Assembly (NCBI RefSeq): GCF_017874255.1
Contig: NZ_JAGGLD010000001.1
Location: forward strand, 806,001 to 870,000
DNA: 64,000 bases
Direction: 5' to 3'
From: Paenibacillus shirakamiensis
GTDB taxonomy: Bacteria; Bacillota; Bacilli; Paenibacillales; Paenibacillaceae
This document shows, piece by piece, positions 16,129 through 24,723 of the stretch. Position 1 is the first letter of the stretch. Every line of letters starts with the position of its first letter. The notes under the pieces were generated by a model. The model was not told the origin of the DNA. It saw only the letters and a list, made by a program, of their open reading frames with translations, and ran no database searches. Made by a program: the position numbers and the translations under genes.

Positions 16129-18187
16129 AACGTTGTTCTTCTTCATAGTAGGTGGTTCGATGTTGATCTTTCTCATACTCTGTTTCTACATACTACGGCT
16201 GCAGAAGTCTACACAAAGTAACTTTGTTTCCTTGTCATTTAATATATCTTATCGCAAAAAAAAATGGAAAGATAACGAACATCAATGGTTACTGAAATTA
16301 TACCTTTACACTATGAGGATTCCCTTTCTAAGATCCTATGTCATACAAGTACGTAAGCGGATAGCAGATATTCAAATTCATCAAGAATCCTCACTACGTG
16401 TTCATACAATGAAGGCAGTCATCTTTATTATATTCGCATTGAGTCTAGGGGGCTGTATCCTTTTTTTGCTCAATCCTGATCCTGTCTATCTTATGATACT
16501 TCTATTAACAGCTGTAGTTCTCAACAGCTTATTTCTGGATACTTTTATTCAGAGACTGGAAACTCAGTTGCTCAATCAAATGATCCAATTCATGAATGAG
16601 GTCAGACATGCTTATCATCGGCATAGCATGGTTGAGGAAGCGATAGAGGAAGCAGCGGAATTATCAGCAGAGGCTATCTCTTCACATGGCTACATCATTG
16701 CAGATGCATTGAAATCATCTGATCCGCATGAGGAACTAAATCGTTACTATGAGACGGCGCCAAGTCGATTTTTGAAATCATTTGCAGGCATTTCTTTGTT
16801 GATTATGGAGTATGGAGATAAAGTCGGAAGTGAAGGCTCGATGTATTTAAAAGGGCTAAATACGCTAAATCAAGAAATACAATTGGAAATAATTAGACGT
16901 GCCAAATTGGATTATGTATTAAAAGGATTGCATTTTATTGCTTTATTTCCTGTGTTTTTTACGAAACCAGTAGAGATGTGGGCTCGAAAAAGCTTTCCTC
17001 TAATGGAGGAATACTATCTTGGCAGAGCTGGAATGCTTACAAAGTTATTTATTTATGTTCTCATTATGGCAGCCTATACGCTACTTCAGAAATTAAAAAA
17101 TACGGAAGATGCATCTATACAGACGCAGCGGCTGAAGAAGCCTTGGGAGCAACTTATATATAACCACTTATGGTTTCGGAGAATGACGAAATTTTTTATT
17201 CCAGAGATCAATACTCGACCCTACCTAAAGATCTCGCAGCTTTTGAAAGATACGAATCACATATTAAGAGTTGAGTGGTTTTACGTAAGAAGAATGGTTT
17301 TAGCGGGAATATGCGGCATAACGGTGATAAGTTGCTTTCTTATTCTTCATGTCTTAGAAATAAATCGAATTCAGATAGAATTACCTCGAAGTACGGTGGT
17401 TTTTGGCTCTCTATCTAAGGAAGACAAAATGCTAGCTGATCGAGCTGTACTGCTGGATACAATAGTTATTCATGATGTGAAAGTTAAAGGGAACACAAGT
17501 TATGATGAAATCTCTCACTTAGTAGCTATGCATTCTCAAACCAAGTTACACAAAGGTCAATTCACTGAGACGGTCAACCGAATCTATACCAAATTACAAA
17601 GAATGAACAGTGAATATCTGAAATGGTGGGAAGTTGTAGTTGCTCTAATCTTGGTCTGGTTCGGATATGAACTGCCTGTTATCTACCTGAGGTTTCAACG
17701 GAGAATTAGACAGATGGACATGAAACATGAAGTTTATCAACTCCAATCCATCATCGTTATTTTAAAAGAAATGGATCGCATATCGGTAGAAGAGATTCTG
17801 CATTGGATGAGTGTATATGCACTGATATTTAGAACCCCTCTTGAAAAATGCTTATTGCATTTCGAGCATGGCGCAGAAGTAGCGTTACACCAGCTCAAGG
17901 ATGAAGTAACTTTACCTGAATTCAAACGCCTCATTGAGAAGTTAATCCTTGCTGTGGAGAGAATTCCTATCGCTAAAGCTTTCGATAATATGGATGGAGA
18001 GATGTCCTTTCGTTTTGAAGAACGGAGGATTAGTTATGAGAAAATGCTGGATATCAAATCGAATTGGGGCAGAATGATTGGATTTACGCCAATGTATGCT
18101 CTCGTGTTTTTATACTTGGTGGTCCCTTTGATTTGGATGAGCTTCACTCAGATGACGCAGTATTATGATCAAATTCAAAAACTATAA
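16118..18187 (+). CDS. TadB-TadC fusion: Tad inner-membrane platform protein
   Basis: About 689 residues with two GspF/TadB-TadC-type halves. Hydrophobic segments occur near residues 5-25, 100-120, 125-150, 265-285 and 300-320 in the first half, and again near 385-410, 505-525 and 660-685 in the second. Soluble GspF-like helices with VRHAYHR ... EEAIEEAAEL and YQLQSIIVILKEMDR ... VEEILHWM mark the two repeats. In most Tad operons TadB and TadC are separate genes; here they are one polypeptide. TTG 16118 is placed 5 nt after GGGGTGA; GTG 16109, three codons earlier, is possible. It overlaps the ATPase gene by 11 nt (20 nt with GTG). It should form the platform that the ATPase drives. Confidence 0.75.
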   Translation: MELKTLFFFIVGGSMLIFLILCFYILRLQKSTQSNFVSLSFNISYRKKKWKDNEHQWLLKLYLYTMRIPFLRSYVIQVRKRIADIQIHQESSLRVHTMKAVIFIIFALSLGGCILFLLNPDPVYLMILLLTAVVLNSLFLDTFIQRLETQLLNQMIQFMNEVRHAYHRHSMVEEAIEEAAELSAEAISSHGYIIADALKSSDPHEELNRYYETAPSRFLKSFAGISLLIMEYGDKVGSEGSMYLKGLNTLNQEIQLEIIRRAKLDYVLKGLHFIALFPVFFTKPVEMWARKSFPLMEEYYLGRAGMLTKLFIYVLIMAAYTLLQKLKNTEDASIQTQRLKKPWEQLIYNHLWFRRMTKFFIPEINTRPYLKISQLLKDTNHILRVEWFYVRRMVLAGICGITVISCFLILHVLEINRIQIELPRSTVVFGSLSKEDKMLADRAVLLDTIVIHDVKVKGNTSYDEISHLVAMHSQTKLHKGQFTETVNRIYTKLQRMNSEYLKWWEVVVALILVWFGYELPVIYLRFQRRIRQMDMKHEVYQLQSIIVILKEMDRISVEEILHWMSVYALIFRTPLEKCLLHFEHGAEVALHQLKDEVTLPEFKRLIEKLILAVERIPIAKAFDNMDGEMSFRFEERRISYEKMLDIKSNWGRMIGFTPMYALVFLYLVVPLIWMSFTQMTQYYDQIQKL

Positions 18188-18204
18188 TATGGAGGATACT
18201 TATT

Positions 18205-18690
18205 ATGAATAATGCTTCAACTGCTTTGAAGGTAGCCGCAGGAATTTTCTTGACAATTGCATTGATTACGATTGTGGTCATTTTATTTATCTCTGCCCAA
18301 GAAGCAACGAAGACAGCTCAAAATAATTTCTCGGATATCCAAACGGAGCTTGCACAGGCCTCGTTTACCGTCTATGACGATACGACAGTTAGTGGATCCC
18401 AAGTAACCAATGCACTACGAAAGTTTAAGGACAAGGATCAATTTGGTGTGAAAATATTGACGGGTAAAAATAAATCCGGTCAATGGTACGGCTATGCTTT
18501 AAATGTGTCTGACCCCACGAGTGACACGTATGGATCGGTTACGGGTGCAAGTACAACATCTGTCGGAGAATCATGGGACGAATCAGATAATGATTACGTT
18601 AACCCTAGTGGCAAATTTAAAGCGCAGGTAATTAAAGACAGTTCGAATGTAGTACGTGGACTCATTTTCAAACAGAGCACAGTAAAATAA
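18205..18690 (+). CDS. Small membrane-anchored, pilin-like protein of the Tad operon
   Basis: A 161-residue protein with a short polar N-terminus, one hydrophobic helix (residues 8-30: LKVAAGIFLTIALITIVVIL) and a polar Ser/Thr/Asp-rich domain of about 125 residues. The layout is that of a type IV pilin or pseudopilin, but no G/F(T/S)LxE-type cleavage site is visible. GGAGGA at 18191-18196 precedes ATG 18205. Its place directly after the platform gene is where Tad operons often carry pilins, so the major subunit is a fair guess. Sequence alone does not prove it. Confidence 0.6.
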   Translation: MNNASTALKVAAGIFLTIALITIVVILFISAQEATKTAQNNFSDIQTELAQASFTVYDDTTVSGSQVTNALRKFKDKDQFGVKILTGKNKSGQWYGYALNVSDPTSDTYGSVTGASTTSVGESWDESDNDYVNPSGKFKAQVIKDSSNVVRGLIFKQSTVK

Positions 18691-18695
18691 TCTAG

Positions 18696-19088
18696 ATGTT
18701 AGAAAATACAAAGAAAATGTTGTGGATGGCCGCAGCGGCTGGTCTATGGATCAACGCTTTGGTGTTCACTATACATAGTGAACGCAGGCATTCTCTAACT
18801 GAGGAGTTGGTCGAAGCGGCCACTACCCCTCAAAGGAGAAGTATTCTTCAAGTTGAGGTTAATCCAATAGGAATAGATCATTTCACTGGAGCCCAAGTGA
18901 TGACACTCTGGAAAAATCGTGGCTTAAGCAAATATGACTTTGTCCTGAATGGGCAGAGGTACAGTCATCTAAATGAAGATCCAGACCAAGGGTGGATACA
19001 TGGAATTAATTTAGTTAAAGAATATAATGCGACATACATAAGAAATCAACAAGGTCAAATACAGACGATCAATCTTAGTCTGAGATAG
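18696..19088 (+). CDS. Hypothetical membrane-anchored protein, minor-pilin-like
   Basis: The 130-residue product has one hydrophobic N-terminal helix (about residues 8-24, MLWMAAAAGLWINALVF) and a short outside domain with alternating polar strands. I do not recognise a family. ATG 18696 comes five nt after the upstream stop and no real ribosome binding site is visible, so coupled translation from the pilin-like gene is likely. Position and topology suggest a minor pilin or assembly factor. Confidence 0.55.
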   Translation: MLENTKKMLWMAAAAGLWINALVFTIHSERRHSLTEELVEAATTPQRRSILQVEVNPIGIDHFTGAQVMTLWKNRGLSKYDFVLNGQRYSHLNEDPDQGWIHGINLVKEYNATYIRNQQGQIQTINLSLR

Positions 19089-19106
19089 CTGTAAGGAGAT
19101 ATAAGC

Positions 19107-19655
19107 ATGTCCAGTGTACTATCCAAAATAATAGCAGCCTTACTTGCTGTATTACTTTTGTATTTTGTTCCAGCAGTCCAGTTTGCTCAAAGAGAAGAGA
19201 ATACGGAGCAACTGACGGCCTATTCATCTGTAACGGAATTTGTAGATGCCGTAAGGAACAAGGGATTCATTTCCCCTTCCATGTATGAATCATTTATGCA
19301 AGAAATTGAACGGGGAGGTCGAGTATATACGGTCACAATGGAACACCAACATAAAAAATATCAACCTGAATATGCAGATTCCGCTGATCCTTTAACATTT
19401 AAGGGGAGTTACACGATACAATACGATAATCGTGAGATAAAAGATATCCTTTCTACGCTTTATCCTGAAGGTCTCGATAATAGGGAGGGAGATCTGCGCA
19501 CGTACAAATTGCAGTCCGGTGATTATTTTAAGGTTAGCATCCAAGTTCTAGGTAAAAGTTCGATGAATATTCTTACAGGATATATATACGGCATTATTGA
19601 AGATAATTCTCGGGTTCTCCTATATGGAGGCATGGTTCAAAATGAAGATTACTGA
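19107..19655 (+). CDS. Hypothetical membrane-anchored protein, minor-pilin-like
   Basis: 182 residues with an N-terminal hydrophobic helix (6-25, SKIIAALLAVLLLYFVPAVQ) followed directly by FAQREENTEQ, an arrangement like pilin E5-containing N-termini but without the preceding peptidase motif. The outside part has a beta-rich pattern. It starts at ATG 19107 after AAGGAGA. The gene overlaps the next by 14 nt. No family is recognised; it is placed with the Tad operon by spacing and topology. Confidence 0.6.
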   Translation: MSSVLSKIIAALLAVLLLYFVPAVQFAQREENTEQLTAYSSVTEFVDAVRNKGFISPSMYESFMQEIERGGRVYTVTMEHQHKKYQPEYADSADPLTFKGSYTIQYDNREIKDILSTLYPEGLDNREGDLRTYKLQSGDYFKVSIQVLGKSSMNILTGYIYGIIEDNSRVLLYGGMVQNEDY

Positions 19656-20610
19656 TCTGGCTATTGTATTCATCCTCATTGTCAGTCCCTTATTATGGAT
19701 AGGACAACTTCATAGTCAAGATCGCTGGAATGCGCAAAGTCTAAGTCTCAAATATAGTACAGCCTTGAGAACTGCCGTACAGGATGGAGCAAGTCAGCTA
19801 AATGAGAACGAATTGCAGGATTATGAGACCAGCTATTCCTCTAGTAAGTTCTTTAGATCTGATGCTGATAAGGGACTGAATGCTTTTCTAAGAACGCTCT
19901 ATCTCAATCTTGGAATTGAAAATGACCCTAAATCTCAAGAATCTTTAATGAATTATATACCTGCGGTGATGGTGATAGATTATGCAGGGTACTACATGTA
20001 CCGAATGAGTGAATACAAGGATAGCCAAGGACAACCTCTTGTTTCTCATCAATGGAGTCCATTGAAACCCTATGCTTGGACCGATGTACTTGGCAATGTG
20101 ATCGAGTTCACACTGGATGAGAAAGTTACTGTGTTTACAGTCCAAGACCAGAAATGGCATTCAGGACAAAGGGAAGAGCTTGCCCATGAGGTGAATGTAC
20201 CCCTTTTAGCTAATGAAGATGGTTTTGAGGCAGAACGAAGAAGACAGATTGTGTTAAGTATGGAATCGGATCTCTCAGAAGCTATTGCAGAGCATAATAG
20301 TAAAGGGAAAGGATATCAATTCACTTTACCGATGATTCCTCAGGAAGATTGGAACAATACAATTGATGATATTGGAATGGTTGCTTTTCTTCAAGGTCTC
20401 GAAGTCGGGGACCAACATTACAATAATTATGCCCTAGCAGGTGGGAGATTGAAGCAAAGGGCAGCTATCTATGGAGGGACAAGCACTGTGAAAGGACTGA
20501 AGTACTTTTACCGCGCGGGTTGCAACTACCCTTATATTCCCCAAGAAGTATTCTCTAGCACAAAGGAAGCCGCATCCAAAGGATATTTCGAGGCTCAGAT
20601 ATGTCAATAG
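19642..20610 (+). CDS. Hypothetical membrane-anchored protein, last gene of the Tad-like operon
   Basis: The 322-residue product has a hydrophobic N-terminal helix (about 5-22, DLAIVFILIVSPLLWIGQ) and a large outside domain of about 300 residues with mixed alpha/beta pattern; two cysteines occur near the C-terminus (GCNYPYIP and the last CQ). ATG 19642 is chosen because the membrane segment then starts at residue 5 and GGAGG lies 11 nt upstream; ATG 19624 is an alternative. Homologs have sometimes carried misleading ATP-synthase names, for which I see no motif here. A tip or anchor component of the pilus is a guess. No terminator follows before the ABC-F gene. Confidence 0.6.
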   Translation: MKITDLAIVFILIVSPLLWIGQLHSQDRWNAQSLSLKYSTALRTAVQDGASQLNENELQDYETSYSSSKFFRSDADKGLNAFLRTLYLNLGIENDPKSQESLMNYIPAVMVIDYAGYYMYRMSEYKDSQGQPLVSHQWSPLKPYAWTDVLGNVIEFTLDEKVTVFTVQDQKWHSGQREELAHEVNVPLLANEDGFEAERRRQIVLSMESDLSEAIAEHNSKGKGYQFTLPMIPQEDWNNTIDDIGMVAFLQGLEVGDQHYNNYALAGGRLKQRAAIYGGTSTVKGLKYFYRAGCNYPYIPQEVFSSTKEAASKGYFEAQICQ

Positions 20611-20695
20611 TGTAAGGACTCAACTTTCAAAATACATTTCGATAAAAAAACATCTGGAATTGTTTCTGAAAAGCCCTTTCATATGCTAAAATTAA

Positions 20696-20724
20696 TTCTT
20701 GAATGTCTACGATCGACATAAGAA
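20696..20724 (+). promoter_or_regulatory. Inverted repeat in the ABC-F leader
   Basis: TTCTT-GA-ATGTC (20696-20707) pairs with GACAT-AAGAA (20715-20724) around a 7-nt loop, a 10-bp stem with a 2-nt bulge, 36 nt before the ATG. It has no T tract. Whether it is an RNA structure or an operator is unknown. Confidence 0.4.
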
Positions 20725-20759
20725 TTTATTACACTACGAATAGGAGCTTGTTCTTTCAT

Positions 20760-22313
20760 ATGAGTTTATTAACTGTAGAGAATCTTTCACATAATTTTGG
20801 AGAACGTACTTTATTTAAAAATGTATCATTTCGTCTATTAGCCGGGGAACGAGTTGGCCTGGTCGGTGCAAATGGTGTGGGTAAATCTACACTGATGAAT
20901 ATTCTTACAGGTACGCTTTTAAAAGATAGCGGTAGAGCGGAGTGGACTCCAAAAGTCCGTTATGGTTATCTAGATCAACATACTAAGCTTACGCCTGGAC
21001 AAACTGTCCGCGATATTCTTAAGACTGCATTTCTTCCTCTCCTGAAACTTGAAGAAGAAATGATGGAGATTACTAATAAGATGGGCGAGGCTTCACCCGA
21101 AGAATTAGAAGAACTTTTGACACAGATGGGAGATATCCAAGAACAATTGGAAATTGGGGACTTTTATCTTATTGATGTCAAAGTTGAAGAAATGGCCAAT
21201 GGCCTAGGTCTAGCCGCTATCGGACTTGATCGAGATGTATCCGCATTAAGCGGAGGTCAGCGTACTAAGGTTCTGTTGGCTAAGCTTCTTTTAGAGAAAC
21301 CGAATGTCCTCTTACTGGATGAGCCTACCAACTATTTGGATGTAGAACATATTCAGTGGTTGGTTAACTATTTACAGAACTACCCTTACGCATTTATATT
21401 GATCTCTCATGATACGGAATTCATGAGTCAGGTTGTAAATATTGTCTATCATTTGGAGTTTGCTAAGCTCACTCGATATACAGCTAACTATGAGAAATTC
21501 CTGGATATGGCAGACATGAATAAGAACCAACATATTGATGCTTATGAGAAGCAGCAGGAATTTATTAAGAAACAAGAAGATTTCATTCAGCGCAATAAAG
21601 CAAGGTACTCTACTTCAGGACGAGCGAAGAGCCGGGAAAAACAATTGGATCGTATGGAGAGAATCGATCGTCCAGAAGAGGCGGCCAAACCTACATTTGG
21701 CTTCAAAGAAGCTAGAGCAAGCGGGAAAACGGTATTTGAGGGTATTGATTTCGAAATTGGATATACCCATGCTTTACTGCCGAAAATGACTATGACGATT
21801 GAGCGTGGTGACAAGATTGCTATCGTTGGTTGTAACGGGGTAGGTAAATCCACGTTGCTCAAAACAATTTTAGGTAAAGTTCAGCCTATAAGTGGCAAAA
21901 CATATCTTGGTGATTTTTTGTTCCCGGCATACTTTGAACAGGAAGTACGTGCAGAGAATATTACACCTATTGATGATGTGTGGAATGAATTCTCCAGCCT
22001 CAATCAGCATGAAGTTCGTGCCCATCTAGCTCGTTGTGGCCTCAAGAACGAACATATTACACGTCCGCTTAAGGCATTAAGTGGTGGAGAACAGGCGAAG
22101 GTCCGCCTTTGTAAGTTGATGATGCGTGAGACAAACTGGATTCTTTTCGATGAGCCGACGAATCACTTGGATATCGTAGCTAAGGAAGAATTAAAGCGCG
22201 CCTTAAAAGAGTTCAAAGGAACTGTATTGTTGGTATCTCATGAACCCGACTTTTATGAGGATTGGGTGACCAAGACATGGGATGTAGAATCCTGGTCCAC
22301 GAAGAACGCATAA
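20760..22313 (+). CDS. ABC-F family ATPase (YfmM-like)
   Basis: A soluble tandem ABC ATPase of 517 residues with no membrane segments, the hallmark of ABC-F ribosome-associated factors. Walker A motifs are GANGVGKST (about 39-47) and GCNGVGKST (about 357-365); signatures are LSGGQRTK and LSGGEQAK, each followed by DEPTN. The inter-domain linker (about 240-330), rich in charged residues, is the P-site tRNA-probing arm of the family. The ending LVSHEPDFYEDWVTKTW is like Bacillus YfmM. ATG 20760 matches the family start, although AGGAG is 13 nt away. It may rescue stalled ribosomes or give antibiotic tolerance; which one cannot be told. Confidence 0.92.
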   Translation: MSLLTVENLSHNFGERTLFKNVSFRLLAGERVGLVGANGVGKSTLMNILTGTLLKDSGRAEWTPKVRYGYLDQHTKLTPGQTVRDILKTAFLPLLKLEEEMMEITNKMGEASPEELEELLTQMGDIQEQLEIGDFYLIDVKVEEMANGLGLAAIGLDRDVSALSGGQRTKVLLAKLLLEKPNVLLLDEPTNYLDVEHIQWLVNYLQNYPYAFILISHDTEFMSQVVNIVYHLEFAKLTRYTANYEKFLDMADMNKNQHIDAYEKQQEFIKKQEDFIQRNKARYSTSGRAKSREKQLDRMERIDRPEEAAKPTFGFKEARASGKTVFEGIDFEIGYTHALLPKMTMTIERGDKIAIVGCNGVGKSTLLKTILGKVQPISGKTYLGDFLFPAYFEQEVRAENITPIDDVWNEFSSLNQHEVRAHLARCGLKNEHITRPLKALSGGEQAKVRLCKLMMRETNWILFDEPTNHLDIVAKEELKRALKEFKGTVLLVSHEPDFYEDWVTKTWDVESWSTKNA

Positions 22314-22382
22314 TCTAGGGATAAGTATTGTCATGGAGGGTTCTCACAATTACCAAAATATGATACACTCCAATTAAGAAAT

Positions 22383-22448
22383 TAGTTGTTGATTCACTTG
22401 AATTAAATATTTGTTAACTCATTTTAAGTAAATAGTTGTTGATTCACT
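22383..22448 (+). repeat. Two 16-bp direct repeats, 50 bp apart, before the TPP riboswitch
   Basis: TAGTTGTTGATTCACT occurs exactly at 22383-22398 and 22433-22448. The second copy ends in the CACT that forms the 5' strand of riboswitch stem P1. The remaining 22314-22382 sequence holds no gene and no clear promoter. Confidence 0.8.
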
Positions 22449-22531
22449 GGGGGGGCCGAGTTTGGCTGAGATGGAAGAGTATCTTCCGGACCCTTTGCAC
22501 CTGATCTGGATTATACCAGCGTAGGGAAGTG
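22445..22531 (+). promoter_or_regulatory. TPP riboswitch (THI box)
   Basis: Conserved THI-box parts are all present in order: the GGGGGCC segment, GGCTGAGAT, ACCCTTTGCACCTGATCTGG and ACCAGCGTAGGGAAGT. CACT (22445-22448) and AGTG (22528-22531) close P1. Binding of thiamine pyrophosphate is expected to favour the terminator at 22635-22662 and lower transcription of the seven thi genes that follow. Confidence 0.97.
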
Positions 22532-22634
22532 GTTCTCGTTCTGACACTGCCGGACACATAGGATCGATGGATAGATTTGATCTAGCCTCACCTCGCCGAC
22601 CAGTGATTAAAGCTAATGCTTTGATAATAACGTG

Positions 22635-22662
22635 AAGCCGTTCCCTAGGGACGGCTTTTTTT
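22635..22662 (+). terminator. Intrinsic terminator of the TPP riboswitch expression platform
   Basis: A stem of AAGCCGTTCCC against GGGACGGCTT with a 2-nt centre is followed by seven T, 45 nt before tenI. This is the expected ligand-controlled terminator. Confidence 0.9.
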
Positions 22663-22707
22663 ATGCGCTTTTCTAAAGCGTAAGAACGATATGTTAGGAG
22701 GAGCTCT

Positions 22708-23343
22708 TTGCCAAGTCTATTGCCTGAACTTCATATCATTTCCAATGGCACTCAATCCATGGAGACCGTCTTAAATATTTTTTCAGAGATTCATCCGTTT
22801 GCTCATGCACTACATATTCGGGAGAAAAAATGGTCTGCACTAGATATGGGTCTAGTGATAGAGGGATTAATCCAGAGCGGCGTTCCTTCTGCCAAAATTT
22901 ATATTAATGATCGTGTGGACATTGCTCGTGCTTATCAAGTAGGGGGAATTCAATTGGGTGAGAGAAGTTTGCGTCCTCAGCAAATTAAAGCGTGGAGTGC
23001 GAATATGCGCATTGGGCGATCCATTCATGAAGTGCGAGCGGCTCAAGATGCAAAGATCCAAGGGGCTGATTATGCCATGTTTGGACACATTTTCCCTACG
23101 GAATCTAAGCATAATTTACACTCTCGAGGGATTCTAGAACTTCAGTCCGTATGTCGGTCTACGGATATCCCTATTATTGCTCTAGGGGGAATGACACCGG
23201 ATCGCGTTCATATGGTTGTAGAAGCTGGTGCTAATGGAATTGCTATAATGTCGGGCGTAATGTCTGCCTCAGATCCCCAGAGGGCAGTTAAAGCGTTCCT
23301 GCATGCTTTACAAGAAGCTTTTTCAAGTAATTCGGTTACTTAA
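22708..23343 (+). CDS. tenI: Thiazole tautomerase TenI
   Basis: A 211-residue ThiE-like TIM barrel. TenI aromatises the thiazole phosphate product of ThiG so that it can be joined to the pyrimidine. Visible ThiE-family blocks are IYINDRVDIA (about 69-78), GGIQLGERSL, and IALGGMTPDRV (about 156-166) binding the phosphate. LGERSL replaces the HLGQxD of true ThiE, and the operon has its own ThiE at the end, so TenI is the better name. TTG 22708 follows GGAGG by 6 nt. First gene of the riboswitch operon. Confidence 0.88.
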   Translation: MPSLLPELHIISNGTQSMETVLNIFSEIHPFAHALHIREKKWSALDMGLVIEGLIQSGVPSAKIYINDRVDIARAYQVGGIQLGERSLRPQQIKAWSANMRIGRSIHEVRAAQDAKIQGADYAMFGHIFPTESKHNLHSRGILELQSVCRSTDIPIIALGGMTPDRVHMVVEAGANGIAIMSGVMSASDPQRAVKAFLHALQEAFSSNSVT

Positions 23344-23387
23344 AGCATGTCTAACAAAGAATGCAAATCAAGTGGGGGTGAATTCAG

Positions 23388-24518
23388 ATGAATATTGCTT
23401 CCAGCGACGTCATTATCGTAGGTGGAGGAGTCATTGGATGTTTTCTAGGATATTTGCTATCCAAAAGGGGAAAACAGGTCTTGATTATCGAACAGTCTTC
23501 ACGGCTTGCGAGTGGTGCTTCAGGAGCTGCTGCTGGAATGTTGGCCGCGGATTCCGAGCATTTTGGACATCCTGAACTGATGAATTTAGCCACACTAAGT
23601 CGGAATTCTTTCGCTCAACTGGCTCGTGAATTGAGAGAACTTAGTAATGTGGATATCGAGTTCAATGGGCAAGGCTTCATTACACCAATTAGAGATCAAG
23701 AAGAAGCCTATGATCTCCTTCAGCATTTTCCGCTAAAAGGCAATGATACCTGGTGGACGTCTACCAAACTTGCGGAGATGGAGCCCTTTCTAAACTCTGG
23801 CCTGCACGGTGCTATATTCAGAAGGGAAGAGACACAAATTATCCCGCAGAAATTAACGCAGGCTCTGGGTTACAGTGCCCAAAAACAGGGAGCAGAGTTA
23901 TGTCTAAATACAAAAGTGATGTCCCTTTATTTGGAGGGTGGACACGTGAAAGGGGTACATACATCCCGAGGAACGTTTGAGGCTGGGCAAGTCGTTCTAG
24001 CTTCAGGTTGGCAGTTATGCGAGCTTTTGGAGCAACAAGGTTTGAACCTACCTCTCATCCCTGTAAAAGGAGAAATAGTTGAGGTGCGAACAGAGCGTCC
24101 TCTTTTGCATCATACGCTCTACTCAGAATCTGTATATATGGTTCCAAAATCAACGAACCGTCTCTGGTTAGGGGCGACAAGTATGCCAGGGGATCGAAGC
24201 CCCGGCGTTCGGGCTATGGGCATTAGGCATCTGATTGAATCGGCAGAGTATTGGCTGCCTGCGGTAGGTCAATCTACGTTCGAGAGAGCATGGTGCGGGC
24301 ATCGTCCTAAATCTCCAGACGGTCTTCCTTATATCGGAGAATGGGCAGGGATTGAAGGACTTTACGTCGCCGCTGGACATTACCGAAACGGGGTCCTTCT
24401 TTCTTCTATAACCGCAACAATTCTTGCGAATATATTAGAAGGTATTCATAACCCGGACCTGAATTTGAAGCCATTTAGACCGGATCGATTTCAATATCAC
24501 TATGAAGGAGCCCTATGA
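23388..24518 (+). CDS. thiO: Glycine oxidase ThiO
   Basis: FAD-dependent amino-acid oxidase of 376 residues. The N-terminal Rossmann motif is GGGVIG (about 11-16) with the ribose-binding acidic residue in LIIEQ, then GASGAAAGML of the DAO family. The C-terminal GLYVAAGHYRNGVLLS contacts the flavin. It makes the glycine imine used by ThiG, the oxygen-dependent alternative to ThiH. It overlaps thiS by four bases. ATG 23388 has GGGGG upstream at a normal distance. Confidence 0.93.
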   Translation: MNIASSDVIIVGGGVIGCFLGYLLSKRGKQVLIIEQSSRLASGASGAAAGMLAADSEHFGHPELMNLATLSRNSFAQLARELRELSNVDIEFNGQGFITPIRDQEEAYDLLQHFPLKGNDTWWTSTKLAEMEPFLNSGLHGAIFRREETQIIPQKLTQALGYSAQKQGAELCLNTKVMSLYLEGGHVKGVHTSRGTFEAGQVVLASGWQLCELLEQQGLNLPLIPVKGEIVEVRTERPLLHHTLYSESVYMVPKSTNRLWLGATSMPGDRSPGVRAMGIRHLIESAEYWLPAVGQSTFERAWCGHRPKSPDGLPYIGEWAGIEGLYVAAGHYRNGVLLSSITATILANILEGIHNPDLNLKPFRPDRFQYHYEGAL

Positions 24519-24721
24519 TGAGACTAACAATTAATGGGCAGATGATGTCTCTCGAGCCTTCGCCACAAACTGTGGCTGACGTCATTTTGCGATTAGATTT
24601 AAGTGTAAAGACTGTAGTGGTTGAACGTAATCAGACCATTTTAACACGTGAAATGCATGTGCATACCCCTGTTCATGAGGGAGATATACTTGAGATCGTA
24701 CATTTTGTAGGAGGCGGTTAA
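24515..24721 (+). CDS. thiS: Sulfur carrier protein ThiS
   Basis: A 68-residue ubiquitin-like protein ending in the diglycine HFVGGG, which is adenylated by ThiF and then carries the sulfur as a thiocarboxylate for ThiG. MTINGQ-type start and the hydrophobic pattern VADVILRL fit the fold. The start is ATG 24515, overlapping the thiO stop; ATG 24518 is one codon later and 7 nt from AAGGAG, so it could be the true start. Confidence 0.93.
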   Translation: MMRLTINGQMMSLEPSPQTVADVILRLDLSVKTVVVERNQTILTREMHVHTPVHEGDILEIVHFVGGG

Positions 24722-24723
24722 CG

